A stretch of 64,000 bases of DNA from assembly GCA_002686265.1 (NCBI GenBank), contig NZBA01000050.1, forward strand, positions 395,955 to 459,954, given 5' to 3'. The notes below the pieces were generated by a model. It saw only the letters and a program-made list of their open reading frames with translations. It was not told the origin of the DNA and did not search any database. Position numbers and translations under genes: made by a program. Of the stretch, positions 42,181 through 49,673 are shown one piece after another. Position 1 is the first letter of the stretch; the number at the start of each line of letters is the position of its first letter. The DNA comes from Planctomycetota bacterium (GTDB lineage Bacteria > Planctomycetota > UBA1135 > GCA-002686595).

Positions 42181-45057
42181 TCACTCGCCGTCGCCGGCCA
42201 CTCCTCCGAGCACCTCAGCCGCCTCGCGGGTGAGGGAGTGGTCGGGGCGCGTCTCGCGCAGGACCCCCAGGATCTCGCGCAGGAGCTCCACGGCGCCCGC
42301 GACGTCTCCCAGCGAGCGCAGGCAACGCGCCAGGCGCGCTTGGTCGAGGGCGCTCTCGCCGGGTGTCAGCTCCCAGGCCGAGGCCGAGGCGACCAGGGAG
42401 CGGAAGAGCGCCGCCGCGCCCTCGTGGTCGCCGACGGCGCAATGCGCGCGCGCCAGACCGCGCAGGGCCCTGACCGAGTCCACGTGCCCCGCCGATAGGC
42501 CGCAGGCCTGCGCCATGGCGCGACTGCGAGTGAACACCGCCATCGCGCTTTCGATCTCCGCCAAACTCGCGTGCAAGCCGCCGAGGTTGTTCAGCACCAG
42601 GACGATGATCGGGTGGCCGTCGGGGTGGTTGCTCTCGAGCACCTCGAGAGCCTGCTCGTAGCAGCGCGCCGCCAGGCGCTCGTCACCGCGGAAACGCGCG
42701 TTGACAGCCCGCCCGTTGAGGGAGTGGGCAGCGTTGCGGTGCAGGGGTCCGAGGGCGCGCACGGTGATCGCGTACGCCTCTTGAAACAGCTCGTCCGCCC
42801 TGTCGTAGCCGGCCTCGTCGTCCGCGGCGCGCGCCATGGCGGACAGGCAGCTCGCGCGGTCGGCGAGGACTCCGGCAAGAGCGGGGTGGGCGGCGCCGAA
42901 GCGCTCCTCGAGGATCGTCAAGGCCTCCCCGAGCAGGCGATCCGCACCCGCCATGTCCCCGCGGATCGATTGGATACCGGCCAGGGTGCTCCAGGCTTCG
43001 GCGACGGTCTCGTGATGGGCGACGCCGGCGCCGCGGAAGATCTCGATCGCCTCCTCGAGCAGCGCCTCCGCCTCATCGATCCCGCGCTCGCCGTGCACCA
43101 GGATGCCCGCCAGATCGGAGAGGCTCTGGGCCACATCCGGGTGTCGGTCGCCGAGCAGGACGCGGCGCGTCTCCAAGCCGTGGCGCACCTCCTCCTCGCC
43201 ACGCGCGAAGGCGCCCTGAACCGTCAACGCCAGGCCGAGCTCGCGGTGAGCCCTGGCCGTGTCGAGGTGCCCCTCCCCGAAGCGCTCGACCGCCCTTGCG
43301 AGCAGGTCGCGCAGCTCGCCCACGGCTTCGTCGGCGCGTCCCATGCGGCGCAGGATGCCGGCGCGCTCTAGGCGCGAGTGCCACAGCACGCGCGCCCCAG
43401 GATCGAGGGCAGCCTCCTGCCTTGCGATGCGCTTCTGGCTGCGGGAGAGGGCCTCGTCGAGCCGACCGCGGGTGATCCGTAGGCGAATCCAGAGCGCGTC
43501 ACGCTCGTCCTCGTGGAACCCGGCTCCGTGCAGCGTTTCCAGCACCTGCTCGGCCTCGTCGTAGAGATTCTGATGGACCAGAGCCCGCGCCAGCCTGACG
43601 CGCACGGCGACGGCGTGTTCGGCATCGGGCTCGGCCATGGCGTCCATGAGAGCCTCCGCGCGCCGTAGGTTCTCGCCCGCGGCCGTGAAGTCCCCCAGGC
43701 CGATCTGCAGGTCGCCGAGGACCGCGCGCAACTCGGCCTCGGTGCGCGGATCGTCGGCGAAGCGCTCGCCGATGGAGAGCCCCGCGTCCCCGAGCACTTC
43801 GCCGAGTCGCGGCCTGTAGCCACGAACGGCGGGGTCCATGACCGAGAAGAGATCGCGGGTGACGAAGCGCTGCACGCGCAGCGCACGCGCCTCGGAGGCC
43901 TCGGCCTCCCCAAGCGCCCGCTCCGCCTGGTCGGTGCGCTCACGCAGGGCGAGGCTCTGGAACTGAGAGACGCCGCCGAAGACCGCCAACGAGGCGAGGA
44001 GTGCGGTGCCCATGGAGAAACTCAGGCGGTTACGCGCCACGAGCTTGCGCACCGTGTACCAGGCGCTCGGCGGGTGGGCCGTGATCGGGCGTCCGTCGAG
44101 CAGGTTGCACAGATCGGCGCGCAGGGCGTCGACCGAGGGGTAGCGCAGGTCGAGGTCCTTGGCGATCGCGCTGGCGACGACCGTGTCGAGCTCGGCCGTG
44201 AGCTCCCCCCGCCCGGCCGAGGCCGATCGCGGATCACAGGTCTGCAGGGTGTGCAGGACGTCCGCGAAGCCCCCGCCGAAGTCGTAGGGCGCGGTGCCGG
44301 TCAGCATCTCGAAGAGGATCATGCCAAGGGCGTAGACGTCGCCGCGCACGTCGGCGGCGAGCGCCCCGCCGAGCAGCTGCTCGGGCGGCGCGTAGGTTGG
44401 CGAGCCCATGAACTCGTCGGTGCGGGTCAGGCCGCCGACGGCACTCCCTTCCTCGAGCTCCAGCTTGGCCACGCCGAAATCGAGCACATGCGGCCGGTCG
44501 TCGGCGTCCACGAGGATGTTGGACGGCTTCAGGTCCCGGTGGATGACGCCTTTCTGGTGGGCGTGCTGCACGGCGTCGGCGATGTTCACCATGAGCCGCA
44601 GGACGTCCCGCACGCCCCGCGGTTCGTCGCCCCGCGGTTCGCCGCCCTGCGGCCTGGCCCAACGCACGGGCGTGACTCCGTCGATCCACTCCATCGCCAG
44701 CACGGGCTGGCCGTCGACGTTCTCGACGCCGAGCAGGGTGACGATCCCCGGGTGCTGCAAGTGGGCGGTGATCTCCATCTCGCGCTCGAAGCGCTGGCGG
44801 CCGCGCTCGCTGGCGAAGCGGCCTGCGATCATGCGCTTGAGGGCGATGACGCGCCCGGTGCCGGGTTGCTCGGCCCGAAAGACCACCCCCTGCCCGCCGC
44901 GCGCGATCTCCTCGAGGATCTTGTAGGGGCCGATGACGCCTAGGGGGCCGCAGCGTAGGGAATCGCGCACACAGGCCAGCCAGTCCTCCTCGGCGAGATC
45001 GAAGCCGAAGGCGGAGAGGCAGTCCTTTTCCGGGCGTTCACTCGCGGGGGACGTCAT
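42181..45057 (-). CDS. Membrane Ser/Thr protein kinase with TPR tail
   Basis: The 958-residue protein has a Hanks-type kinase domain at residues ~45-320: glycine loop IARGGQGVVF, Lys74 in IALKRM, catalytic HRDLKPSN (His173-Asn180) and DFG at 193-195, APPE near 220. All catalytic residues are intact, so it should be active. A membrane segment (residues ~347-365) leads to an extracytoplasmic or periplasmic C-terminal part of about 560 residues with TPR-like helices (for example DTARAHRELGLALTVQGAFA and HPDVAQSLSDLAGILVHGER). Kinases with such tails beside ECF sigma genes are typical of planctomycetes. The start overlaps the end of the ECF gene by 20 bp. Confidence 0.93.
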   Translation of the reverse strand: MTSPASERPEKDCLSAFGFDLAEEDWLACVRDSLRCGPLGVIGPYKILEEIARGGQGVVFRAEQPGTGRVIALKRMIAGRFASERGRQRFEREMEITAHLQHPGIVTLLGVENVDGQPVLAMEWIDGVTPVRWARPQGGEPRGDEPRGVRDVLRLMVNIADAVQHAHQKGVIHRDLKPSNILVDADDRPHVLDFGVAKLELEEGSAVGGLTRTDEFMGSPTYAPPEQLLGGALAADVRGDVYALGMILFEMLTGTAPYDFGGGFADVLHTLQTCDPRSASAGRGELTAELDTVVASAIAKDLDLRYPSVDALRADLCNLLDGRPITAHPPSAWYTVRKLVARNRLSFSMGTALLASLAVFGGVSQFQSLALRERTDQAERALGEAEASEARALRVQRFVTRDLFSVMDPAVRGYRPRLGEVLGDAGLSIGERFADDPRTEAELRAVLGDLQIGLGDFTAAGENLRRAEALMDAMAEPDAEHAVAVRVRLARALVHQNLYDEAEQVLETLHGAGFHEDERDALWIRLRITRGRLDEALSRSQKRIARQEAALDPGARVLWHSRLERAGILRRMGRADEAVGELRDLLARAVERFGEGHLDTARAHRELGLALTVQGAFARGEEEVRHGLETRRVLLGDRHPDVAQSLSDLAGILVHGERGIDEAEALLEEAIEIFRGAGVAHHETVAEAWSTLAGIQSIRGDMAGADRLLGEALTILEERFGAAHPALAGVLADRASCLSAMARAADDEAGYDRADELFQEAYAITVRALGPLHRNAAHSLNGRAVNARFRGDERLAARCYEQALEVLESNHPDGHPIIVLVLNNLGGLHASLAEIESAMAVFTRSRAMAQACGLSAGHVDSVRALRGLARAHCAVGDHEGAAALFRSLVASASAWELTPGESALDQARLARCLRSLGDVAGAVELLREILGVLRETRPDHSLTREAAEVLGGVAGDGE

Positions 45058-45652
45058 CGTCGGCCTCCTCCTCCGCGATCTGCACGCCGACGAGCTCCTT
45101 CATGCGTTTGCGAATGCGCTGCTTGACCTTGTGGACGGCCTGGGTGGAGAGCTCGTATTCGGCGGCGACCTCCTCGGTCGAAGCCCCCGCCAAGAGGCGC
45201 TCGAAGATCCGCACGCTGCGCTCCTCGAAGGTGCGCCGCACGCTCTCCATGGCCAGTCGATAGTGATGTTGGACCCACTCTTGCTCCCAGGCTTCGTCGA
45301 TTGGGGTGTCCCCCTCGGCGACCAGGACGTCCCGTACCTCCGTCTCTAGGTGCACGGCGCGCCCGCTTGGATGCGCGAGCATGCGCGCGACGGCATTCGC
45401 GGTCACCCGGGCGAGGTAGGCGCGGAACTTCCCACGCTCCCGGCGGTAGAGAAACCCGCGCCGAAAGGCGGTCGAGAGGCTGATCATCACGATCTGCCGC
45501 GCGTCCTCGGCATCCGCGGCCTGCAGGCCTCGCCGCCGGCAGTAGCCGAGGATCAGGTCACGGTAGAGGGACTCGAACTCGAACCAAGCGCCGTCGTCCT
45601 CCCCGTCCCGCATGCGGAGCAGGAGGGACGGTCTCGTCGGCTCTTCCACCAT
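45038..45652 (-). CDS. ECF-type sigma factor paired with the kinase
   Basis: The ATG at 45652 gives a 204-residue protein. Region 2 is seen in AADAEDARQIVMISLSTAFR and FRAYLARVTANAVARML; region 4 in FERLLAGASTEEVAAEYELS followed by TQAVHKVKQRIRKRM. It belongs to the ECF groups found beside planctomycete Ser/Thr kinases, where phosphorylation by the partner kinase is the likely control instead of an anti-sigma factor. No anti-sigma gene is present here. It overlaps the kinase gene and is divergent from the second beta-helix gene. Confidence 0.9.
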   Translation of the reverse strand: MVEEPTRPSLLLRMRDGEDDGAWFEFESLYRDLILGYCRRRGLQAADAEDARQIVMISLSTAFRRGFLYRRERGKFRAYLARVTANAVARMLAHPSGRAVHLETEVRDVLVAEGDTPIDEAWEQEWVQHHYRLAMESVRRTFEERSVRIFERLLAGASTEEVAAEYELSTQAVHKVKQRIRKRMKELVGVQIAEEEADDDVPRE

Positions 45653-45695
45653 CTCGGGCGAGTCTAGCACCGCGAACAGCCCGCTTTCGCCTGAT

Positions 45696-45723
45696 TTGCC
45701 GCGTCCAAGGTGCGCGCTATCCT
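45696..45723 (+). promoter_or_regulatory. Candidate promoter for the second beta-helix gene
   Basis: TTGCCG (45696-45701) and TATCCT (45718-45723) are 16 nt apart in the 133-nt divergent gap between the ECF sigma gene and the beta-helix gene. It fits the general sigma-70 pattern only moderately. Confidence 0.38.
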
Positions 45724-45785
45724 GCCTAGAGGTCGGTGACGGGGAAGAGGCCCGCCCCACCACCACTCAACCACGGAGCCCTGCC

Positions 45786-47141
45786 ATGTGCCGACGAAAC
45801 CAATCCTCACGTCTCCTCGCCGCCCTCTCCCTGGCAGCCCTCGCCCCGCTCGGAGGCGCCCAGTCCGTCTGGTTCGTTGACGCCTCGGCGCCCGGGGGAG
45901 ACGGAAGGAGCTGGAGCCAGGCCTTCGCGGCCCTGCAGCCCGCCTTCGACGCCGCCCTCGACGGCGATCAAGTCTGGGTCGCCACGGGCACCTACCGACC
46001 GACGCGCGAGCAGGCCCATGGCCACGCGCGCAGCGCTACCTTCGAGTTCGAGCGTCAGTTCTCGCTGTTCGGCGGCTTCGCGGGCTTCGAGGCGAGCATC
46101 GACGAACGCAACCCGGCCCTCTTCGAGCAGACGATCCTCTCCGGCGACATCGGGGTCGCCGGTGATCCGTCCGACAACGCGTTCCACGTCCTCTACATGG
46201 GCAGCTTCCAGACCGCCGCCGACGCGCCGGTGGTCAGCGGGTTCCGCGTCACCGGGGGTCGGGCGGACGGCCAGGGCGGCGGCCTGTGGATCGGCCTGGA
46301 CGGCATGGGCGCGTCGCCGGTCCTGCAGCTCAGCGACTGTCGTTTCGACGACAACGCCGCCGTGGACGGGGGCGCGATCGCCACGGTGGACTTCGGGCTC
46401 GTCCTGATGAAGCGCTGCCGCCTCGAGGGCAACCGGGCCGCCGCCAAGGGCGGTGCGGTCTACGCCCGCACCGGCGGCCTGCGCGCCGTGAACTCCATCT
46501 TCACCGACAACGTCTCCGAGGGGCGCGGCGGAGCCTTGTGGACCACGTCGGTCTCGACGGGTCAGATCACCTTCTCCAACTGCCTCCTGGCCCGCAACTC
46601 GGCATCACTGACCGGCGGAGCGGTACACGTGAGCGGCTCGGAGTTCGTCGCCGGCCGAGGCAGCTGGTACCAGTGCACCTTCAGCGACAACAGCGCCGGC
46701 ACGAAAGGCGGCGCGATCCACGTCAACACGAGCGCCAACATCCCGGGCCGCGCGGACCTCTTCAACACCATCGTCTGGGGCAACGACGCCCGCTCCGACG
46801 CGCAGATCAGCGGCCTCGGACAGACCGTGCTCTACTGCGACGTCCAGGGCGGCTACGCGGGGACGGGCAACATCGACCTCGACCCCCTCTTCCGCGGCAC
46901 GCCCGGCGCGAAGTACGAACCCCTGCCCGGCTCCCCGGTCAACGACGCCGGGAGCAACGCTCTGCTCGTCGGCGACCAGCTCGACCTCGACGAAGACGGG
47001 ATCTGGAACGAGCAGATACCCTTCGATCTCAACGGATGCCCGCGGCGCGCCGACGATCCCCTCGCGCCCGACGCGGGAGGCAAGGACGCGACCGTGGACA
47101 TGGGCGCGGTCGAGCTGACGGTCCTCGGCAGCCGCCGCTGA
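45786..47141 (+). CDS. Secreted right-handed beta-helix protein (copy 2)
   Basis: The 451-residue protein is a full-length paralogue of the gene at 40743. Shared landmarks are GGDGRSWSQAF against GGDGKSWSEAF, the run SGDIG..GDPSDNA, RADLFNTIVWGNDA, QTVLYCDV and GGYAGTGNID. The signal peptide ends near residue 25 (APLGGAQS). Beta-helix turns carry GGA/GGG (DGGAIATVDFG, GRGGALWTTSVS, TKGGAIHVNTSA). The two copies flank the kinase/ECF-sigma pair, so a duplicated cargo gene under that signalling pair is a fair guess. The function is unknown. Confidence 0.82.
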   Translation: MCRRNQSSRLLAALSLAALAPLGGAQSVWFVDASAPGGDGRSWSQAFAALQPAFDAALDGDQVWVATGTYRPTREQAHGHARSATFEFERQFSLFGGFAGFEASIDERNPALFEQTILSGDIGVAGDPSDNAFHVLYMGSFQTAADAPVVSGFRVTGGRADGQGGGLWIGLDGMGASPVLQLSDCRFDDNAAVDGGAIATVDFGLVLMKRCRLEGNRAAAKGGAVYARTGGLRAVNSIFTDNVSEGRGGALWTTSVSTGQITFSNCLLARNSASLTGGAVHVSGSEFVAGRGSWYQCTFSDNSAGTKGGAIHVNTSANIPGRADLFNTIVWGNDARSDAQISGLGQTVLYCDVQGGYAGTGNIDLDPLFRGTPGAKYEPLPGSPVNDAGSNALLVGDQLDLDEDGIWNEQIPFDLNGCPRRADDPLAPDAGGKDATVDMGAVELTVLGSRR

Positions 47142-47213
47142 TCGTCGGCGGGCCCCGAGGAGGAGGAGCGGGGCCCGCACGGCGCTGGAGGAGTGGGGCG
47201 GCGCTCGGGTAGG

Positions 47214-47696
47214 ATGGCCCGCCCGCTCCTCAAGATCCCTCCCGACCCCCGACCCGACCCCACGAGTCACGAGATCCTCGAGCCCGCCGACGCCCACGAG
47301 CGCATGCAGAGCGAGGAAGGCTGGCATTGTCTCGACGTGCGCACTCCCGAGGAGTTCGCCGCCGGCCACCTGCCGGGGGCCTGGAACGTGCCCTTCGGCT
47401 TCAAGGGCCCCGACGGTCTGGTCCCCAACCCCGAGTTCACCGCGACGGTCGACCGCCTGTTCGGCAAGGAAGCGCAGATGGTGGTCTACTGAGCGGCCGG
47501 TGGACGCTCGCAGCGTGCCTGCGAAACACTGGTCGCGGCCGGCTTCAAGGGCCTGGTGGACATGCCCGGCGGCTTCAGCGGCAAGCGCGACCACGCCGGG
47601 ACGGCTCTGATCACAGGTTGGGAGGCGCGCGACCTCCCCTGCAGCCGGGCACCCGCCACCGGACGCTCATGGGAGGAGCTGCGCGACGATCGCTGA
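47214..47696 (+). CDS. Rhodanese-like sulfurtransferase with in-frame TGA at the catalytic cysteine (probable selenoprotein)
   Basis: The frame from 47214 reads a rhodanese domain: CLDVRTPEEFAAGHLPGAWN, then MVVY, TGA at 47490-47492, and AAGGRSQRACETLVAAGF. In rhodaneses the active-site loop is CxxGxRS, so TGA is codon 93 exactly where the catalytic Cys belongs. The frame continues 67 codons past TGA to a TGA at 47694-47696, with conserved GFKGLVDMPGGFSG. Both sides are intact, which supports selenocysteine over decay. A hairpin starting 9 nt after the TGA could be the bSECIS. The protein would have 160 residues. A GTG at 47193 is an alternative start. Sec-containing rhodaneses are known; the selenium genes would lie elsewhere. 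Confidence 0.72.
47502..47519 (+). promoter_or_regulatory. Candidate bSECIS hairpin
   Basis: GGACGCT (47502-47508) pairs with AGCGT(G)CC (47512-47519), with one bulged G at 47517. The apical loop is CGC, with G in the second position, and 16 nt separate the TGA from the loop. These agree with the bacterial SECIS constraints as I remember them. The hairpin is short and coding, so it needs a bSECIS scan. Confidence 0.5.
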
Positions 47697-47733
47697 TTCG
47701 CTCCGACGCGCCGACCAGGGAGATCGCGAAGGA

Positions 47734-49554
47734 GTGAAACGCCCGCGCGCGCCGCGCGTACCTGCGGGGATGAACACCCTCGAGACCGTCCTGGCCTACG
47801 CCTGTCTCGCCGCCGCGGCGCCCGCAGCCGGCGCCGGGGACGAGCCCGCAATCGGCGCGCGCATTCCCGAGCTCTCCTTCACCGACACGCGCTACCTTCC
47901 GCGCTCCCTGACCGAGTTCGGCGAGCGCAAGGCCTACGTCCTGGTCTTCACGACCACCGACTGCCCCCTCGTCCAGCGCTACCTGCCGCGCCTGGCGGCC
48001 CTCGAGCGCGAGTTCCGCCCCCAAGGCGTGCAGTTCGTCGCCGTCGGAGTCGGCCCCCACGACTCGCTGATCGAGCTCGCGGCTCAGGCCGTCGAGAAGG
48101 GAGCCGGGATTCCTTTCGTCAAGGACTTCGACGGTTCGACCGTCCGCGCCCTGGGGGTCGAGCGCACGCCCGAGGTGGTCGTGCTCGACGCCGAACGGCG
48201 CCTCCGCTACCGCGGGCGGGTGGACAGCCAGTACCGCCTGGGCGGCGTGCGCCCCGACGAAGGACGCGCGGACCTGCGCTCGGCGATCACGGAAGTACTC
48301 GCCGGGCGCGAGGTGACGGTCAGCGAGACGCCGGTCGACGGGTGCCGGATCCAGCCCGCTTGGAAGGGCTTGGAGGAGACGCCTTCCTACGCCGCGGTGG
48401 ATGCCGTCCTACGCGCGCGCTGCCAGGAGTGCCACCGCCCGGGGACCGAGGCGCCCTTCCCGCTCATCGACTTCGGGGACGCGGCCGCCCACGCCGACAC
48501 GATCGGGGAGGTCGTGCGCGAGGGTCGCATGCCCCCCTGGTACGCGGACGAACGCCACGGGACCTTCAGGAACTCGCGCCTGCTCACCGACGAAGAGCGC
48601 GAGACGATCCTGGCCTGGGTGCGGGGCGGGGCGCCGGGCCCGGGCGACACGCCGCTGCCGCCGCCGCTCGAGTGGCCGGCGACGGACTGGCGCATCGGCG
48701 AGCCCGACCTCGTCATCGCCCAGCCGCAGGCGGAGGAGTTGCCCGCCGAGGGCTACATTCCTTATCGCTACGAGGTCCTGCCCTACGTCTTCACGCACGA
48801 TACCTGGGTCCAAGCGATCGAGGTGCGCCCCGACAACCCCGGCTCCCTGCACCATGCGAACCTGGTGCACTTCCGCGTCGGATTGGACTTCGACGAAGGC
48901 GGCTTCCTCACGGGCCAAGTCCCCGGCGGTGCGCCCCTCGACTTGCCCGCCGGCACGGCCTGCATGATCCCCAAGGGTTCCGTACTCGCCTTGCAGATGC
49001 ACTTCGTCACCACCGGCGTCGAGGAACGCTGTCGGATCGAGATCGGCCTCCGCTACCCACGGGCGAAGGTGATGAAGGAGCTCCAGCACCACATGATCGT
49101 CAACCGCCGCTTCCGCATCCCACCCGGCGCTCCGGCTCACCCGGTCGCCGCCGAGGCGACCTTCCAGCGTGATGCCACCGGCGTCGGCATGTTCTCCCAC
49201 ATGCACCTGCGCGGCCGCGACATGACCTTCGAGGCCACCTACCCGACGGGCAAGTGCGAGACCCTGCTGTCGATCCCCAACTACAGCTTCGACTGGCAGC
49301 TCGGCTACGAGCTCGAGCCCGACTCGCGGCGCTTCCCCGCCGGAACGCGGGTGGAGGTCCTGGCGCACTTCGACAACTCGGCCTTCAACCCCTACAACCC
49401 CGACCCGACGAAGACCGTGCGCTGGGGACCGCAGACGCACCACGAGATGATGATCGGTTTCCTCTTCTACACAGAGGACGGGCAAGCCCTCGACCTCAGC
49501 ATCGACCCGGAGACCGGGCGCGTCACCGGCGGAGAACCCGAAGGGGGCGGCTGA
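47734..49554 (+). CDS. Redoxin, cytochrome c and copper-oxygenase-like fusion protein
   Basis: The 606-residue protein (GTG start at 47734, giving a basic n-region; an ATG at 47770 is possible) is exported. Residues ~30-200 form a thioredoxin-like AhpC/TSA domain (TTTDCPLVQRYLPRLAALER; the first Cys stands alone). CQECH near residue 231 is a c-type heme site. The C-terminal half resembles copper type II monooxygenases: SLHHANLVHFR, ALQMHFVTTG and SHMHLRGRDM carry the paired His/Met ligands. Related three-part proteins recur in planctomycetes. It may oxidise an exported substrate; the reaction is unknown. It follows the putative selenoprotein by 37 nt on the same strand, so the two may share a transcript. 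Confidence 0.8.
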   Translation: MKRPRAPRVPAGMNTLETVLAYACLAAAAPAAGAGDEPAIGARIPELSFTDTRYLPRSLTEFGERKAYVLVFTTTDCPLVQRYLPRLAALEREFRPQGVQFVAVGVGPHDSLIELAAQAVEKGAGIPFVKDFDGSTVRALGVERTPEVVVLDAERRLRYRGRVDSQYRLGGVRPDEGRADLRSAITEVLAGREVTVSETPVDGCRIQPAWKGLEETPSYAAVDAVLRARCQECHRPGTEAPFPLIDFGDAAAHADTIGEVVREGRMPPWYADERHGTFRNSRLLTDEERETILAWVRGGAPGPGDTPLPPPLEWPATDWRIGEPDLVIAQPQAEELPAEGYIPYRYEVLPYVFTHDTWVQAIEVRPDNPGSLHHANLVHFRVGLDFDEGGFLTGQVPGGAPLDLPAGTACMIPKGSVLALQMHFVTTGVEERCRIEIGLRYPRAKVMKELQHHMIVNRRFRIPPGAPAHPVAAEATFQRDATGVGMFSHMHLRGRDMTFEATYPTGKCETLLSIPNYSFDWQLGYELEPDSRRFPAGTRVEVLAHFDNSAFNPYNPDPTKTVRWGPQTHHEMMIGFLFYTEDGQALDLSIDPETGRVTGGEPEGGG

Positions 49555-49568
49555 GCGGTCGAGGTTCG

Positions 49569-49597
49569 TTGTCCGCGGCGCCGGGGCCCGATATCAT
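49569..49597 (+). promoter_or_regulatory. Candidate promoter of the pyrimidine-degradation operon
   Basis: TTGTCC (49569-49574) and TATCAT (49592-49597) are separated by 17 nt, a good sigma-70-type arrangement. The predicted start is about 70 nt before mmsA at 49674. The -10 box sits inside a 23-bp inverted repeat. Confidence 0.55.
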
Positions 49598-49605
49598 CGG
49601 GGCCC
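49583..49605. promoter_or_regulatory. Inverted repeat covering the -10 box (candidate operator)
   Basis: GGGGCCCGAT (49583-49592) and ATCGGGGCCC (49596-49605) are inverted repeats with 9 of 10 bases matching and a 3-nt spacer. The centre is on the TATCAT -10 box. A repressor bound here would block the polymerase, so substrate-induced expression of the operon is likely. Confidence 0.5.
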
Positions 49606-49673
49606 GCTCCGCCGCCGAGCCGCGTCCACACCGGACGGGCCGGGCCGGGGGGAGCGCCGGAGGCCCCCCTCAG

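Noticed and set aside
47210..47215. TAGGAT as -10 box for the rhodanese gene
   Set aside because: The box overlaps the ATG at 47214, and no later start codon precedes the rhodanese domain. It is probably chance.
47193..47492. Reading the rhodanese as a 99-residue truncated protein or pseudogene
   Set aside because: The break is a TGA exactly at the catalytic cysteine codon and the downstream half is intact. Selenocysteine fits better, although decay by a single TGC-to-TGA change is not excluded.
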